A stretch of DNA of 64,000 nucleotides from the NCBI GenBank assembly GCA_035079385.1, contig JAVHKY010000054.1, positions 13,992,501 through 14,056,500 of the forward strand. The letters are read 5' to 3'. The notes below the pieces were generated by a model. It was not told the origin of the DNA, searched no databases, and saw only the letters and a program-made list of their open reading frames with translations. Shown piece after piece: positions 47,546 to 58,084 of the stretch. The translations under genes and the position numbers were made by a program. Position 1 is the stretch's first letter; the number at the start of each line of letters is the position of its first letter. The DNA is from Aspidiotus rigidus. Lineage: Eukaryota > Arthropoda > Insecta > Hemiptera > Diaspididae.

Positions 47546-47629
47546 TAATTGGAATGTACAAGAAAAATTAAATACATAGAATATGAAGGTGTCACCAAAA
47601 TAGATACCACTATGTGCCACAAAAAAAGC

Positions 47630-50058
47630 AGGGCTGCTTAGCCAATCTTATTGGCTAAAAACTTGACTAAAAGCTAACCCTTCAAATTGATTGGCTTCGG
47701 CTATCAGTTAACGGCTAACCCAGTCTCAATGGCTAGCTAACAGCTAGTTAATTTTGGGCCAAAATAGAATGGCTAACGGCTGAAAGCAGGGGAGGAGATT
47801 ACTCCAATGCGGCGGGGTGAGGTGTGGGGAAGAGAAAATATTAACCTTGGCAATTCCAATTCAAACGGTTAACGGCTAAGCTGATGGCTAATGTGATTTC
47901 ATTAGCTAGCTAACGACTTGCTAATTTTGGATTAAAATTGCTTTGCTAACAGCTAGCGGCTAATAGCTTCGGCTTAGCTAAGTAGTCCTGAAAAAAAGAT
48001 AGCAAAGTTTGCAAGTAAAACGATCTATAGGGGCGCTGTTGTCGAGAACGTGATCATGGTTTTTTTTTTACCATAACAATAGCAAATTTAATCGAATTTA
48101 TCAGTCAACGGCTAACCCAGTCTCAATGGCTAGCTAACAGCTGGTTAATTTTGGGCCAAAATAGAATGACTAACGGCTGAAAGCAGGGGAGGAGATCACT
48201 CCAATGCGGAGAAGTGAGGTGTGGGGAAGAGAAAATATTAACCTTGGCAATTCCAATTTAAACGGTTAACGGCTAAGCTGATGGCTAATGTGATTTCATT
48301 AGCTAGCTAACGACTTGCTAATTTTGGATTGAAATTGCTTGGCTAACAGCTAGCGGCTAATAGCTTCGACTTAGCTAAGTAGTCCTGAAAAAAAATAGCA
48401 AAGTTTGCAAGTAAAACGATCTATAGGGGCGCTGTTGTCGAGAACGTGATCATGGTTTTTTTTTTACCATAACAATAGCAAATTTAATCGAATTTATCAG
48501 TCAACGGCTAACCCAGTCTCAATGGCTAGCTAACAGCTGGTTAATTTTGGGCCAAAATAGAATGGCTAACGGCTGAAAGCAGGGGAGGAGATTACTCCAA
48601 TGCGGCGGGGTGAGGTGTGGGGAAGAGAAAATATTAACCTTGGCAATTCCAATTCAAACGGTTAACGGCTAAGCTGATGGCTAATGTGATTTCATTAGCT
48701 AGCTAACGACTTGCTAATTTTGGATTAAAATTGCTTTGCTAACAGCTAGCGGCTAATAGCTTCGGCTTAGCTAAGTAGTCCTGAAAAAAAGATAGCAAAG
48801 TTTGCAAGTAAAACGATCTATAGGGGCGCTGTTGTCGAGAACGTGATCATGGTTTTTTTTTTACCATAACAATAGCAAATTTAATCGAATTTATCAGTCA
48901 ACGGCTAACCCAGTCTCAATGGCTAGCTAACAGCTGGTTAATTTTGGGCCAAAATAGAATGACTAACGGCTGAAAGCAGGGGAGGAGATCACTCCAATGC
49001 GGAGAAGTGAGGTGTGGGGAAGAGAAAATATTAACCTTGGCAATTCCAATTTAAACGGTTAACGGCTAAGCTGATGGCTAATGTGATTTCATTAGCTAGC
49101 TAACGACTTGCTAATTTTGGATTGAAATTGCTTGGCTAACAGCTAGCGGCTAATAGCTTCGACTTAGCTAAGTAGTCCTGAAAAAAAATAGCAAAGTTTG
49201 CAAGTAAAACGATCTATAGGGGCGCTGTTGTCGAGAACGTGATCATGGTTTTTTTTTTACCATAACAATAGCAAATTTAATCGAATTTATCAGTCAACGG
49301 CTAACCCAGTCTCAATGGCTAGCTAACAGCTGGTTAATTTTGGGCCAAAATAGAATGGCTAATGGCTGCAAGCAGGGGAGGAGATTACTCCAATGCGGCG
49401 GGGTGAGGTGTGGGGAAGAGAAAATATTAACCTTGGCAATTCCAATTTAAACGGTTAACGGTTAAGCTGATGGCTAATGTGATTTCATTAGCTAGCTAAC
49501 GACTTGCTAATTTTGGATTGAAATTGCTTGGCTAACAGCTAGCGGCTAATAGCTTCGACTTAGCTAAGTAGTCCTGAAAAAAAATAGCAAAGTTTGCAAG
49601 TAAAACGATCTATAGGGACGCTATTGTCGAGAACGTGATCATGGTGTTTTTTTTACCATAACATTTGCAAATTTAATCGAATTTAACCCAGTCTCAATGG
49701 CTAGCTAACAGCTGGTTAATTTTGGGCCAAAATAGAATGACTAACGGCTGAAAGCAGGGAGGAGATCACTCCAATGCGGAGGGGTGAGGTGTGGGGAAGA
49801 GAAAATATTAACCTTGGCAATTCCAATTTAAACGGTCAACTGATGGCTAATGTGATTTCATTAGCTAGCTAACGACTTGCTAATTTTGGTTTAAAATTGC
49901 TCGGCTAACAGCTAGCGGCTAATACCTTCGGCTTAGCTAAGTAGTCCTGAAAAAAAGATAGCAAAGTTCGCAAGTAAAACGATCTATAGGGGGCGCTGTT
50001 GTCGAGAACGTTATCATGGTGTTTTTTTTACCATAACAATAGCAAATTTAATCGAATT
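47630..50058 (+). repeat. ~396 bp satellite, six units in dimeric order
   Basis: TGATCATGG anchors at 48051, 48448, 48844, 49240, 49636 and 50011 give periods of 397, 396, 396, 396 and 375. Units 1, 3 and 5 carry GATTACTCCAATGCGGCGGGG; units 2, 4 and 6 carry GATCACTCCAATGCGGAG, so the true repeat is a ~793 bp dimer. Unit 1 keeps the MITE left end (AGGGCTGCTTAGCCAAT, 47630). Every unit keeps the right-end sequence CTTAGCTAAGTAGTCCTG, followed by ~110 bp of captured flank. No coding content. Confidence 0.93.
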
Positions 50059-52911
50059 GACTGGTCATTCTCAAATATTATTTTTTGTGGAAAATGGATA
50101 GAACAAAAATTGTATTCATCCTAATTTCCCGTCGATAAAATGTCATTTTTTAAATATCTTGGGTGACTTTCAACGAACTTCCACAAATAAGCGTTACAGA
50201 AAACATATAGAGCGACTTCTTAGATTTGTATCCAACAGTTGATAGGAACAACCAATAAGTTAGCATTTTCCGCCAGATGTCAGCCACTCCGCTGTCAAGT
50301 CCGAATGGTCCTAGTTATATAATTATGACTATGTATCCTATCTGCGAGTAGCAAAGTCACCAAACAAACAGAAACCGTTCAAGGGGGTGACTCTACATCG
50401 ATTCCAGATCGACGGCGACCCCTTTTCAGTGATATCGTTGAACTATGCCACAATTAGGCAACCACCTTTTAATAAAAATTGAAGGGGAAAAAACGAAATT
50501 TTGGTGACTCCATATTGACCTGAGGTCGATTTTCAACAATTATATTGACGCACTTTCCACAAAGACTTTAAATGAAATATATTTTTGGTCAACGTGGTTC
50601 GAGAGGTCATCAAGGTAAGAGAAGATGATAAAACTAGCATTGGGAGCGGGGTTCCTCTTTGTCATAGATCAATTTACTTGCATGGTACACTTTGTGATAT
50701 ATTGACGCAAGAAGAGGGAGAAGAGAAGTGTGACCAAACTAGCCGGGAAGAACTTCCCTCTCTGCCTTTGCTTTCTTGTTTCTTCAGCTGATTCATAATT
50801 TAGCCTAGTTCGTGGTGTTACTGGCTAGCCTACTGAAATTGTCTGAAAAATGAATTGTTTCTATCGAAAATCAACCTTTTTTACTCCATATGAGACGTCT
50901 GAGAGTAAACCGTATCAAAGATGTCATTCTACGGTGAACTGGGCTTCAAATATAGATATTTTAGAACTCATCAGTGAAGGGGCATATCTACAAAATTTTG
51001 AACGGGAGAGGGAGAGTGTCTTCAAATTCCTCCTCACGTTGCAATGATTTATCATGGTTGTAGCAGTCCTGTCACCAGACTACTCGCAGACACAATAATT
51101 CATTGCGAAATTTTTAAAACGTTGTAATGAAGCGCAAACTTCCGTTTAAGAATGAGAAATGAGAGGAAAAGATTTAGCAGGAAGCAGGCGCTACAAAAGT
51201 AGAACACCTTGGGGCTGTCACGGCCGGAGCGACTGGAAGCTGAGGATACAAATCTCGACCTTTTTTGAATTGTTTCGAGCCCCATGGAAGATGAAACTTG
51301 ATGAATCCTGTATATAGTCCGAGAAGAGGGGCTTCGTTTAGATATCCTTTGAGTTATACGCGTTCACTTATGCGAGCTGTGACATGTCTACTGTTTTTTT
51401 TACATATTACATTATTTTCAGAACACGTCATTTCTTTCAACTCATCTTCTTTCCCTAAAAATCCAAGTCTTCGGGGTGTTTCCCGGCTCTAGACGAGCAA
51501 TATTCTCGCGCAGATATCACAAATAATTTTTCAGCATGCAGAGAATCATCTGCGGAATTTGAAATACATATCATACGTCGTCGTCGTGACTGTCTGAAGG
51601 CTAAAGCTGAACGTACAATAACTCGTTTCTCTTCAAGTAGGTACACTATGCCACTGACTAAATCGCACCAGTGAAAGTAATATAAAATTCTTGCTATGCA
51701 CATCAAATATGGTAGTAGAAAAAGCGTCCAAGCACTTTCTGTCCTTTTAGCGAAGACTCGAGAATGATCGGCTCAGTGTAAGAATGTCGAATTTTTTCGA
51801 AATGGAAATTGTTCCGTTATTACAGGGTGATCGGTAATTTAGAGATGCACCAGTCAACTCACTGACCAAACGATTACTCGCGACGGAGTCGAAATTTCGC
51901 GCATTCAGCGAAATTTTTCGAGTTCGTATCTGATACACGGTTACTGACGTAATTAGCTTACGATAATGAGACAATCGTTGCACTTGTTGCGTTTGAAAAA
52001 GGAGGTACAGTAATTTCGATAATAAATTTTCGTAAGAAAAGAAAAGTCAGGCAGACCAAATACGTGGATCGTTGCCCTCATCCATCGAGCCTTGATCACG
52101 ACAAACATACAATTCTTGAACCCGCATCTAAAATAGTATTTCTCCATTTTTATAAAGCCACTTGTTCCTACATTTAAAAAAAAACTATTGATGGACGTCA
52201 AAACCATCGAAAGACGGTTCTACGAACAATTTTCCGTAAAAGAAATTACAAATATTAGTAACTTATAATTGTAATCTTTATTTGGAACACATTTCAAAAG
52301 TGAAAGTAGTAGTAGGTAAAACTAGCTAACCTGTGGCTACCCAGTATGTAAATAGTACGAATTTTCAAGAGATGAAGTTATAGTGGCTTTAAACGTAAAA
52401 TTATACTTGGTAAATAATTTTCCTTTATTCATGGCTCATGGACCACCAACGTACAAATATAAGCTTTTTCCTAATTCCTAAAAATGTTTGATCTGCACTT
52501 TCCGCTTTTAAAGGCGTCCGGTCGTTTCTAAAGAACATCGAAATTGTGCGTCATCACGAGTCACAATTTCAATGAAGAAAGTCCCCTCTCTTCCTAAATC
52601 CGATTTTTGACATGAAAATGTCCGCTGAAGCGGTAAAAATACGCGCGGCCAAATTTCTAACCTTCAGTTTTGACCTAGTTCAAATACTTGTGAAAATTTG
52701 TATTTTGAGCTTATGATAGTAAGTAGTTGGAAATCCTACTTATCAGACGACTTCATAGCGAGACCTAGCATATGCTAAATCAGGTGGTATTAAGAAGCCT
52801 TCAAGAGGGGTAGAAAGGGAAAGAATTCGGGAAGTGAAATTTTCCAATCCCTCTGAACCTCGCACACAGATACTTGGCTAGGAGAACCCTCATCTAAGTA
52901 AGAGTTGAATT
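50059..52911. other. Single-copy-looking DNA, no gene recognised
   Basis: About 2.85 kb. Frames of up to 84 residues lack similarity and good splice signals. No repeats are shared with the window. Confidence 0.4.
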
Positions 52912-53029
52912 GAAGAAAAGCTCCACAGTACTTGAAAAAGTAAACTGGAGGGCAATTTGCAAGAACCGCGCGCGGTTCTTGCAAATTGCCCTCCAGTTTA
53001 CTTTTTCAAGTACTGTGGAGCTTTTCTTC
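52912..53029. repeat. Perfect 118-bp palindrome without spacer
   Basis: Each arm is 59 bp: GAAGAAAAGCTCCACAG...AGAACCGCG and its exact complement CGCGGTTCT...CTGTGGAGCTTTTCTTC. The centre is CGCG|CGCG-like (52970/52971). The flanking bases (T 52911, G 53030) do not pair, so the symmetry ends sharply. Confidence 0.97.
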
Positions 53030-54016
53030 GATATGTCCGACCGTAAACTTGAGAACCGGATCAATTCTAAGAGTTGAATTATTTCGGAAATTGCAAGCCA
53101 TTTTCAGCCAATATATTTGCAGACGGCCGGAAAATTCAGCTGGATGAAGTTACTATATTTTTGAGGAGAACTTGAGACACTTCCATGATCTTTGATTTGC
53201 GTAAGAGACCCTAAAGCTTCCTCTTTTCTCCACCATCTCAATCCAAAACGATAGGGAAGAACTGTCTTTAAAAATATGTCCTTAGAGTGCCCCTGAAAAA
53301 CTTGACATTGCATTCCAAAGAAATACATGTTTTTATTTCATTACTCAAACCCACCAAAAGAGGAATCATTGGATTCCACTTTGTTTTGGACCTCACAACA
53401 TAAGTTTTTGCAAATTTTAATCGGTTTTCAAAATATTTGTTTAGAAAGTTGGCAGTTTACTTGATTTTGCACCGAAAATTTTTGCTCATTTTGATTTTAA
53501 AAAACTATTGTAAACTTCTATGTCTACATCATTTAAACCCAACGAGAAGAGATCAATGGGTAAACTTCGACTTGACCGTCGTGCTACGTTATTTAATTTT
53601 ACGAAGAAAGTACGACTGAATGGCAGAAAAACCTCCGAATTTTGCACTCGTTGAAGTTTGAAGTAATTTAGAAAAAAAAAAAGATTGAGGACTTACCAAT
53701 TTTAGAAGGTTGTATGCTCAACTCCCGGTTGCCCCTACGTCTTTCAGGTGAGGAACTTTGGTGCTTTACCCCCTTGTGGAATGTTGTATTCTGCCAGGAA
53801 AAGATTTATCAATAATCGTACCAAAATTTTGTGTAAGATTTTGTAATTTGACGTGAGTTGATGTACTTTTTTCTTTTCTGTTCTCTCGCACTCAGGGTGA
53901 GGACTGTCAAATGAAATTTTTTCATTGCATCACTCTTGGAAGAAATGAAAACCACTTAAGTTGTACAATTAATGGCATTACAGCACTCTTATAAAATGAT
54001 TCTGGTTTCTCACAGA
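53030..54016. other. Unassigned AT-rich DNA
   Basis: No shared repeats and no convincing frames. It may be intron upstream of the exon-like segment that follows. Confidence 0.35.
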
Positions 54017-54020
54017 CTGA

Positions 54021-54246
54021 ATGCAATTGTGCCAAATGTGGGTCCTCCTACATATGATTCAAACAGCGACTCGAGCAATCTCAAATCCAAATCAACTGCA
54101 CCAAAAAAAAAACAAATAGAAGCTCCGAGCGTAAATTCTTCACGCTCCTCCCAGTCGGAGTCTACCAGGGTCCCAAAGTCTACCATTAATGATATACTTG
54201 TGGACATATCAAGTCTGCGGTCGAAATATGACAGAAGTTCATTGAG
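54021..54246 (+). CDS. Candidate internal exon, unknown protein
   Basis: Preceded by an acceptor-like TTTCTCACAG and followed by an excellent donor GTAAGTAT (from about 54247). The frame between encodes about 75 residues starting LNAIVPNVGPPTYD, then SNSDSSNLKSKS, Lys- and Ser-rich stretches and STINDILVDISSLRSKYD. It looks like a disordered linker with a short helix. I do not recognise the protein. No partner exon was identified, so it may belong to a host gene on the plus strand inside the proposed ZP intron, or to a decayed transposon. Confidence 0.35.
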
Positions 54247-54553
54247 TAAGTATGAATATATGTTCTTATAATGTTTTACTTCCATTCAGACCTAGCGCTA
54301 TGGCCAAGCAAAGCCAGCAGCTGCTTGTAATGTCAACTTAAAGGGGCGGCAATTTCACAATCAAAAATTATTATGCCTATTGTCTTTGGGAAAAGGTAGT
54401 GCCAAAAAACCTTGTGCTGGAGCTGTTTTACATTATTGAGAATATCAAAAAGTTTTTGATGCTCATGACAAAATATAAATTCACAGTATTATAGTAAAGA
54501 CCAGAAAAGATTTGAGGCAGCTTGTCCTCTGTTTGTAGCTAAGCACAAAGTAC

Positions 54554-54757
54554 TTTAAAGAGCAATAGCTAAAGAAAAACTTGCATTGGTACAAAGGAAC
54601 AAGCAGTGGCTATCCTGCCACAAATAATGACCTAGAAACAACTAACTCAAGGATTAAGACGCAGTGCACAACTGAATCAACTCTTATCAAATTTCTGGAA
54701 CCTTGTGATGCGGTAGTTGGAAAATTGCAATCATTAATCACAGAATCATCAACATAA
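54554..54757 (+). pseudogene. Mutator-like (MULE) transposase remnant
   Basis: The frame reads FKEQ*LKKNLHWYKG, then SGYPATNNDLETTNSRIK, then TLIKFLE to a stop. The WY.G...GYP.TNN.LE..N..IK pattern is the C-terminal signature of MULE-type transposases after the catalytic domain. An in-frame TAG replaces the expected Trp codon, and the frame shifts just upstream. No ends of the element are visible. Confidence 0.6.
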
Positions 54758-55820
54758 TTATTTACTGCATAATTTGACCATGTCTTCAGCTTCCAAAAAG
54801 CCAATCACTACAGCCATTTTTCAAAGATACCACAGAGCAAAAGGAAAATATAAAACATTCAAAGAGTTATGGCGCATGGGTGCCTGGGAGTGATATTTGA
54901 AAAATGCAATGCAAAAATAAAACTCACCCAGACTGGGCAGATATTCGAAAAATGCTAAGCAAAAATATAAGTACATAAAATCTCAAGTAATAAAAGTATA
55001 CAAATCTTAAGAGTGACTTCACAGTGTACCTTTTGGTAGGAACTTTTTTTTTGCAGATACTTGCTGAGGCAAGAGGCCCCAGAAGTTTCCTACCAGTACA
55101 TTGAGACGTCACTCTGAAGAACTATTCAAGATTTGATTTTTGCACAGCATTTTTCAAATTGTTGTACAGTCTTTGAAAAAGTTTCTTATTCTCTTTTTCT
55201 TCTTTGACTGCAAAGAAATACTTTTTGATCATATAACACAATTTGTATTACAAATATTTTTGTTACTTCTCATTAATGCAGTTCAGGGGTTGTGATTATT
55301 TGTGGGGACACTTTCAAATTTTGGATATTGATAGGTAAAAAGGAACCAAATCTCTCAGGTTCCAGGTCCAAGTAAAACAAGAAGATGTGGATCTTTTAGA
55401 AGAAACCTGAAAGCATTGAGCTTTAAATCTGGGTGAACAATTAAAAAAAGCTTCAGATCTTTTGGGTTTTGGTGACAGGAAAAAAAAGGAAGATGAATTC
55501 CCATTATCTTATAGTCTAGGAACAGAAAAAAATAAGAGACCCGGATACTGAGGCGTATGGTGATTGCGTCTTGTTCAATAATTTGTCAGAGATCAAGTTT
55601 TAATTTATTCTTAATCTCATTTTCAGTTATGATTCCCTTTTATTGCAGGACAATGTCCTTTTTTCGTTGTGTAGTTGAACATAATGTCAATTAATTTATG
55701 ATCTCATATTTTAGCCATCCTGAACTGTGAATTCTTGGCAAAACCTTTTCCCAGGCCTAGTTTTGCACTCCATGACCTATGATAGAAGTTTGATTGTCTG
55801 TCTGTTCTACGATCTATTTA
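54758..55820. other. Unassigned DNA
   Basis: AT-rich. Near 55020-55115 a short imperfect inverted pair (GGTAGGAAC / TTTCCTACC) is visible. No gene and no shared repeats. Confidence 0.35.
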
Positions 55821-55828
55821 CCCTCTAA

Positions 55829-56266
55829 AACAGTGGTGCTCAACCTACGGCCCGCAAGCACATAGCAATAAATAAAAGAATGAGGGGAAAAGAAAAAAAA
55901 AGGACAAGAAATCAAATTGCAAGGATGACTTTGCTCAAAGTATGTTTTGTCTCTTCGGTTCTACGTATGAATGTGAAACAACATGAGAAATGTCAAATCA
56001 AGTCATCGATCTCGCTTGTCAGGTCAACACTTAAAAGATCAGTCAAGTTTAATGACTTCAAATTTGGATGTTCAAAATAATACAATTTTAAATAAAATAC
56101 AATTTCAAAAATTTCATTAGTTTTTAAACTCGTTTTTCAATATTTGTAACTTCTTACTGTTGATCCGAATTACAAAATGATGAACATCTCACTTTTTCTT
56201 TGTGGCCCGTGAGAACTTTCAACTTTTGTTATATGGCCCCATGTTCAAAAAGGTTGAGCGCCCCTG
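55829..56266. mobile_element. 438 bp hAT-type MITE
   Basis: Ends CAGTGGTGCTCAACCT and AGGTTGAGCGCCCCTG are inverted repeats with two mismatches. The 8-bp CTCTAAAA is duplicated on both sides (55821-55828, 56267-56274). Next to each end is a GGCCCGC/GTGGCCC sequence. The 66-residue frame inside has no transposase motif. Confidence 0.92.
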
Positions 56267-56274
56267 CTCTAAAA

Positions 56275-57486
56275 CACTATCTTTAACTACTTGTCTGCAT
56301 TATCATCCCATGGCATAAAACGGTTCTTTCTGTTCAACAGGCTAAAACTGGTTGCATTATTTTGAATTTTGTCTAACTCCAACTGGACCCCAGTGAGATA
56401 AACTGGATTATGTCTATCGTCTCACCTTTCACAAGTTTTGAGGACAACTAAAATAAAATTTAGATAATAATTGTATTTGTGAAATTTTTTAGCATATTTG
56501 TGCATTTCATAATCAGTTCTTGAGGATTTCCTTCAGGTTTTTAGGAAAATCGACTGTCAGTCACGACAAGATAGTATGCAATCGACAAATTTTCAGACGC
56601 ACAGAAACACTCGACCTTGAGAAATGAGAGAGCAAAAGTTTTCTTCTTATACACCTGACAGATGCAAAAGCTTGCTTGTGCCATTCCTCAGCATTCTTGT
56701 CAACATTTGCAATTATTTGACGCACATCTGAGGAGAAAATGTCATCAAAAGTCTCACTTCTTTCCCCAATGCCCAACTGATTCTCCTGACTGAATCAATT
56801 CCTACCTGATGCGAGACGAAATTACGGAGCCTCGCGACATGTCTAGACGTAAATTAAATACATTACTCACCGAAAACACATGCGTATTTCCGAATCTCGC
56901 CGTATAATTGAACACCAATTGAAAGAAACGAGAAAAACAATTACGAACAAAACAACGAGGAACCAACCAGTCACAAACGCGACATACGATCCGTCAATCA
57001 CACCGCGCGCATCAGAAATTACCGCCAAATCTAATTTGATTCCTGACGATATCGGACATTAACATCTTATCCGAAATTATACGAAGTAAACAAAGTCGTC
57101 ATTTACAGAAGCGCGCTTCGTCGTCGTTACTAAGATCAAAACAAAACCCAAGAGCGGGTAATAACACAATAATGAAGACGACGACAAAAAAAAAAAAAAA
57201 AAAAGTGTAAAATAAATAAGACAAACCGTCTTTACCGCAACAGGTTCAAGCACCACGCAATAATGACAAGTGAAAACAAAGTAATAAAATCGAATGAACT
57301 GTGCGAGTGAAGTCGTGAGCGGCGTAATCATTGAAAAGTGATGCGCGAGCCCCCTCCTCTAAGGGACAGGGTACCTGACCCAGACACGACGCTGCCGTAG
57401 ATACTAATTCGAGCGATTCCCTCTCCAGTCTCCCCCGATTGTCCGGTAAAACAGGAAATTAAAATAATATAGGATAGTAATATTAC
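56275..57486. other. Intron or upstream DNA, CpG-containing in its right part
   Basis: The 56810-57130 stretch has many CpG words (e.g. ACCGCGCGCATCAG), unlike the TE-rich parts, which would fit nearness to a promoter or first exon. A-run at 57186-57203. No shared repeats. Confidence 0.35.
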
Positions 57487-57546
57487 TGAAGACATTAAAA
57501 AAAAAAGAGGAAGTAGAATACCTGATACTAACGTATATCGAAGCAT
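57487..57546 (-). CDS. Candidate signal-peptide exon of the ZP gene
   Basis: On the minus strand ATG at 57546-57544 opens 20 codons, MLRYTLVSGILLPLFFLMSS, a basic start plus a long hydrophobic core. A donor GTAATA follows at 57486-57481, in phase 0. The ZP exon at 5817 also begins in phase 0, with LGEEVDVV, so joining gives a normal signal peptide followed by an acidic segment. G at -3 and -1 gives a usable start context. The ORF continues past the donor, and the donor is not a perfect consensus. The intron would be about 51.7 kb. This is inference, but it supplies exactly the missing piece. Confidence 0.35.
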
Positions 57547-57990
57547 CTCTTTTTGGAACGAGTTGTACGGATCTCGAGAACACGTGCGATTTGTACTAAT
57601 GGACCACGTATTTGGAATGCGCTCGCGGTGAGCAGGTATATTATCTTTATTTAGAGAAATTAGATTGATGAATGAATTCGATATTGCGAAGTGTGAATGG
57701 GTGAATGACAAATTTATCAGAATTCATTCATTGAAATGATAAAAAAATGGATTTTCGATTAAGTATCTTATCAACGTGTCGCAGTAATTCGATAAACACT
57801 GCATCAGTGAATGAGCCAAATAATATTTTCAATCCGATTACATTTACTCTGGTTATCGAACTAATGGTAAAGAGTTCCAGCAGGATCACGGTAAGACAGC
57901 CGTGTAACCAGATGTCATGTTTACGCTCACTTTCGAGTCTTCTTCTTGATACTCCACACTTTATTCTCCTTCTTATCATCGGAGCAGTGG
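57547..57990 (-). promoter_or_regulatory. Possible 5' UTR / promoter region
   Basis: If 57546 is the ZP start codon, the transcription start should lie in or beyond this stretch. No clear TATA or initiator can be singled out. It is moderately CpG-containing and not repetitive. Confidence 0.2.
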
Positions 57991-57994
57991 CCCT

Positions 57995-58075
57995 TATGGA
58001 CGCAAAAGTATCTGCCTACCTGCTCAGGATGATCAAAAGAGACGTCTGCCGGTACAGTACAGCGCCCAATTGTCG
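57995..58075 (+). pseudogene. R1-clade LINE scrap with an internal deletion
   Basis: GCCTACCTGCTCAGGATGATCA followed at once by GAGACGTCTGCCGGTACAGTA matches the RT of the LINE at about 36445-36525, with ~36 bp between the two parts missing. The remnant encodes AYLLRMI plus out-of-place residues. No LINE end or duplication is evident. Confidence 0.75.
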
Positions 58076-58084
58076 AGAAAGGAG

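Noticed and set aside
52430..52455. GGCTCATGGACCA as another long-TIR transposon end
   Set aside because: No arm sequence next to it; similarity limited to about 12 bases.
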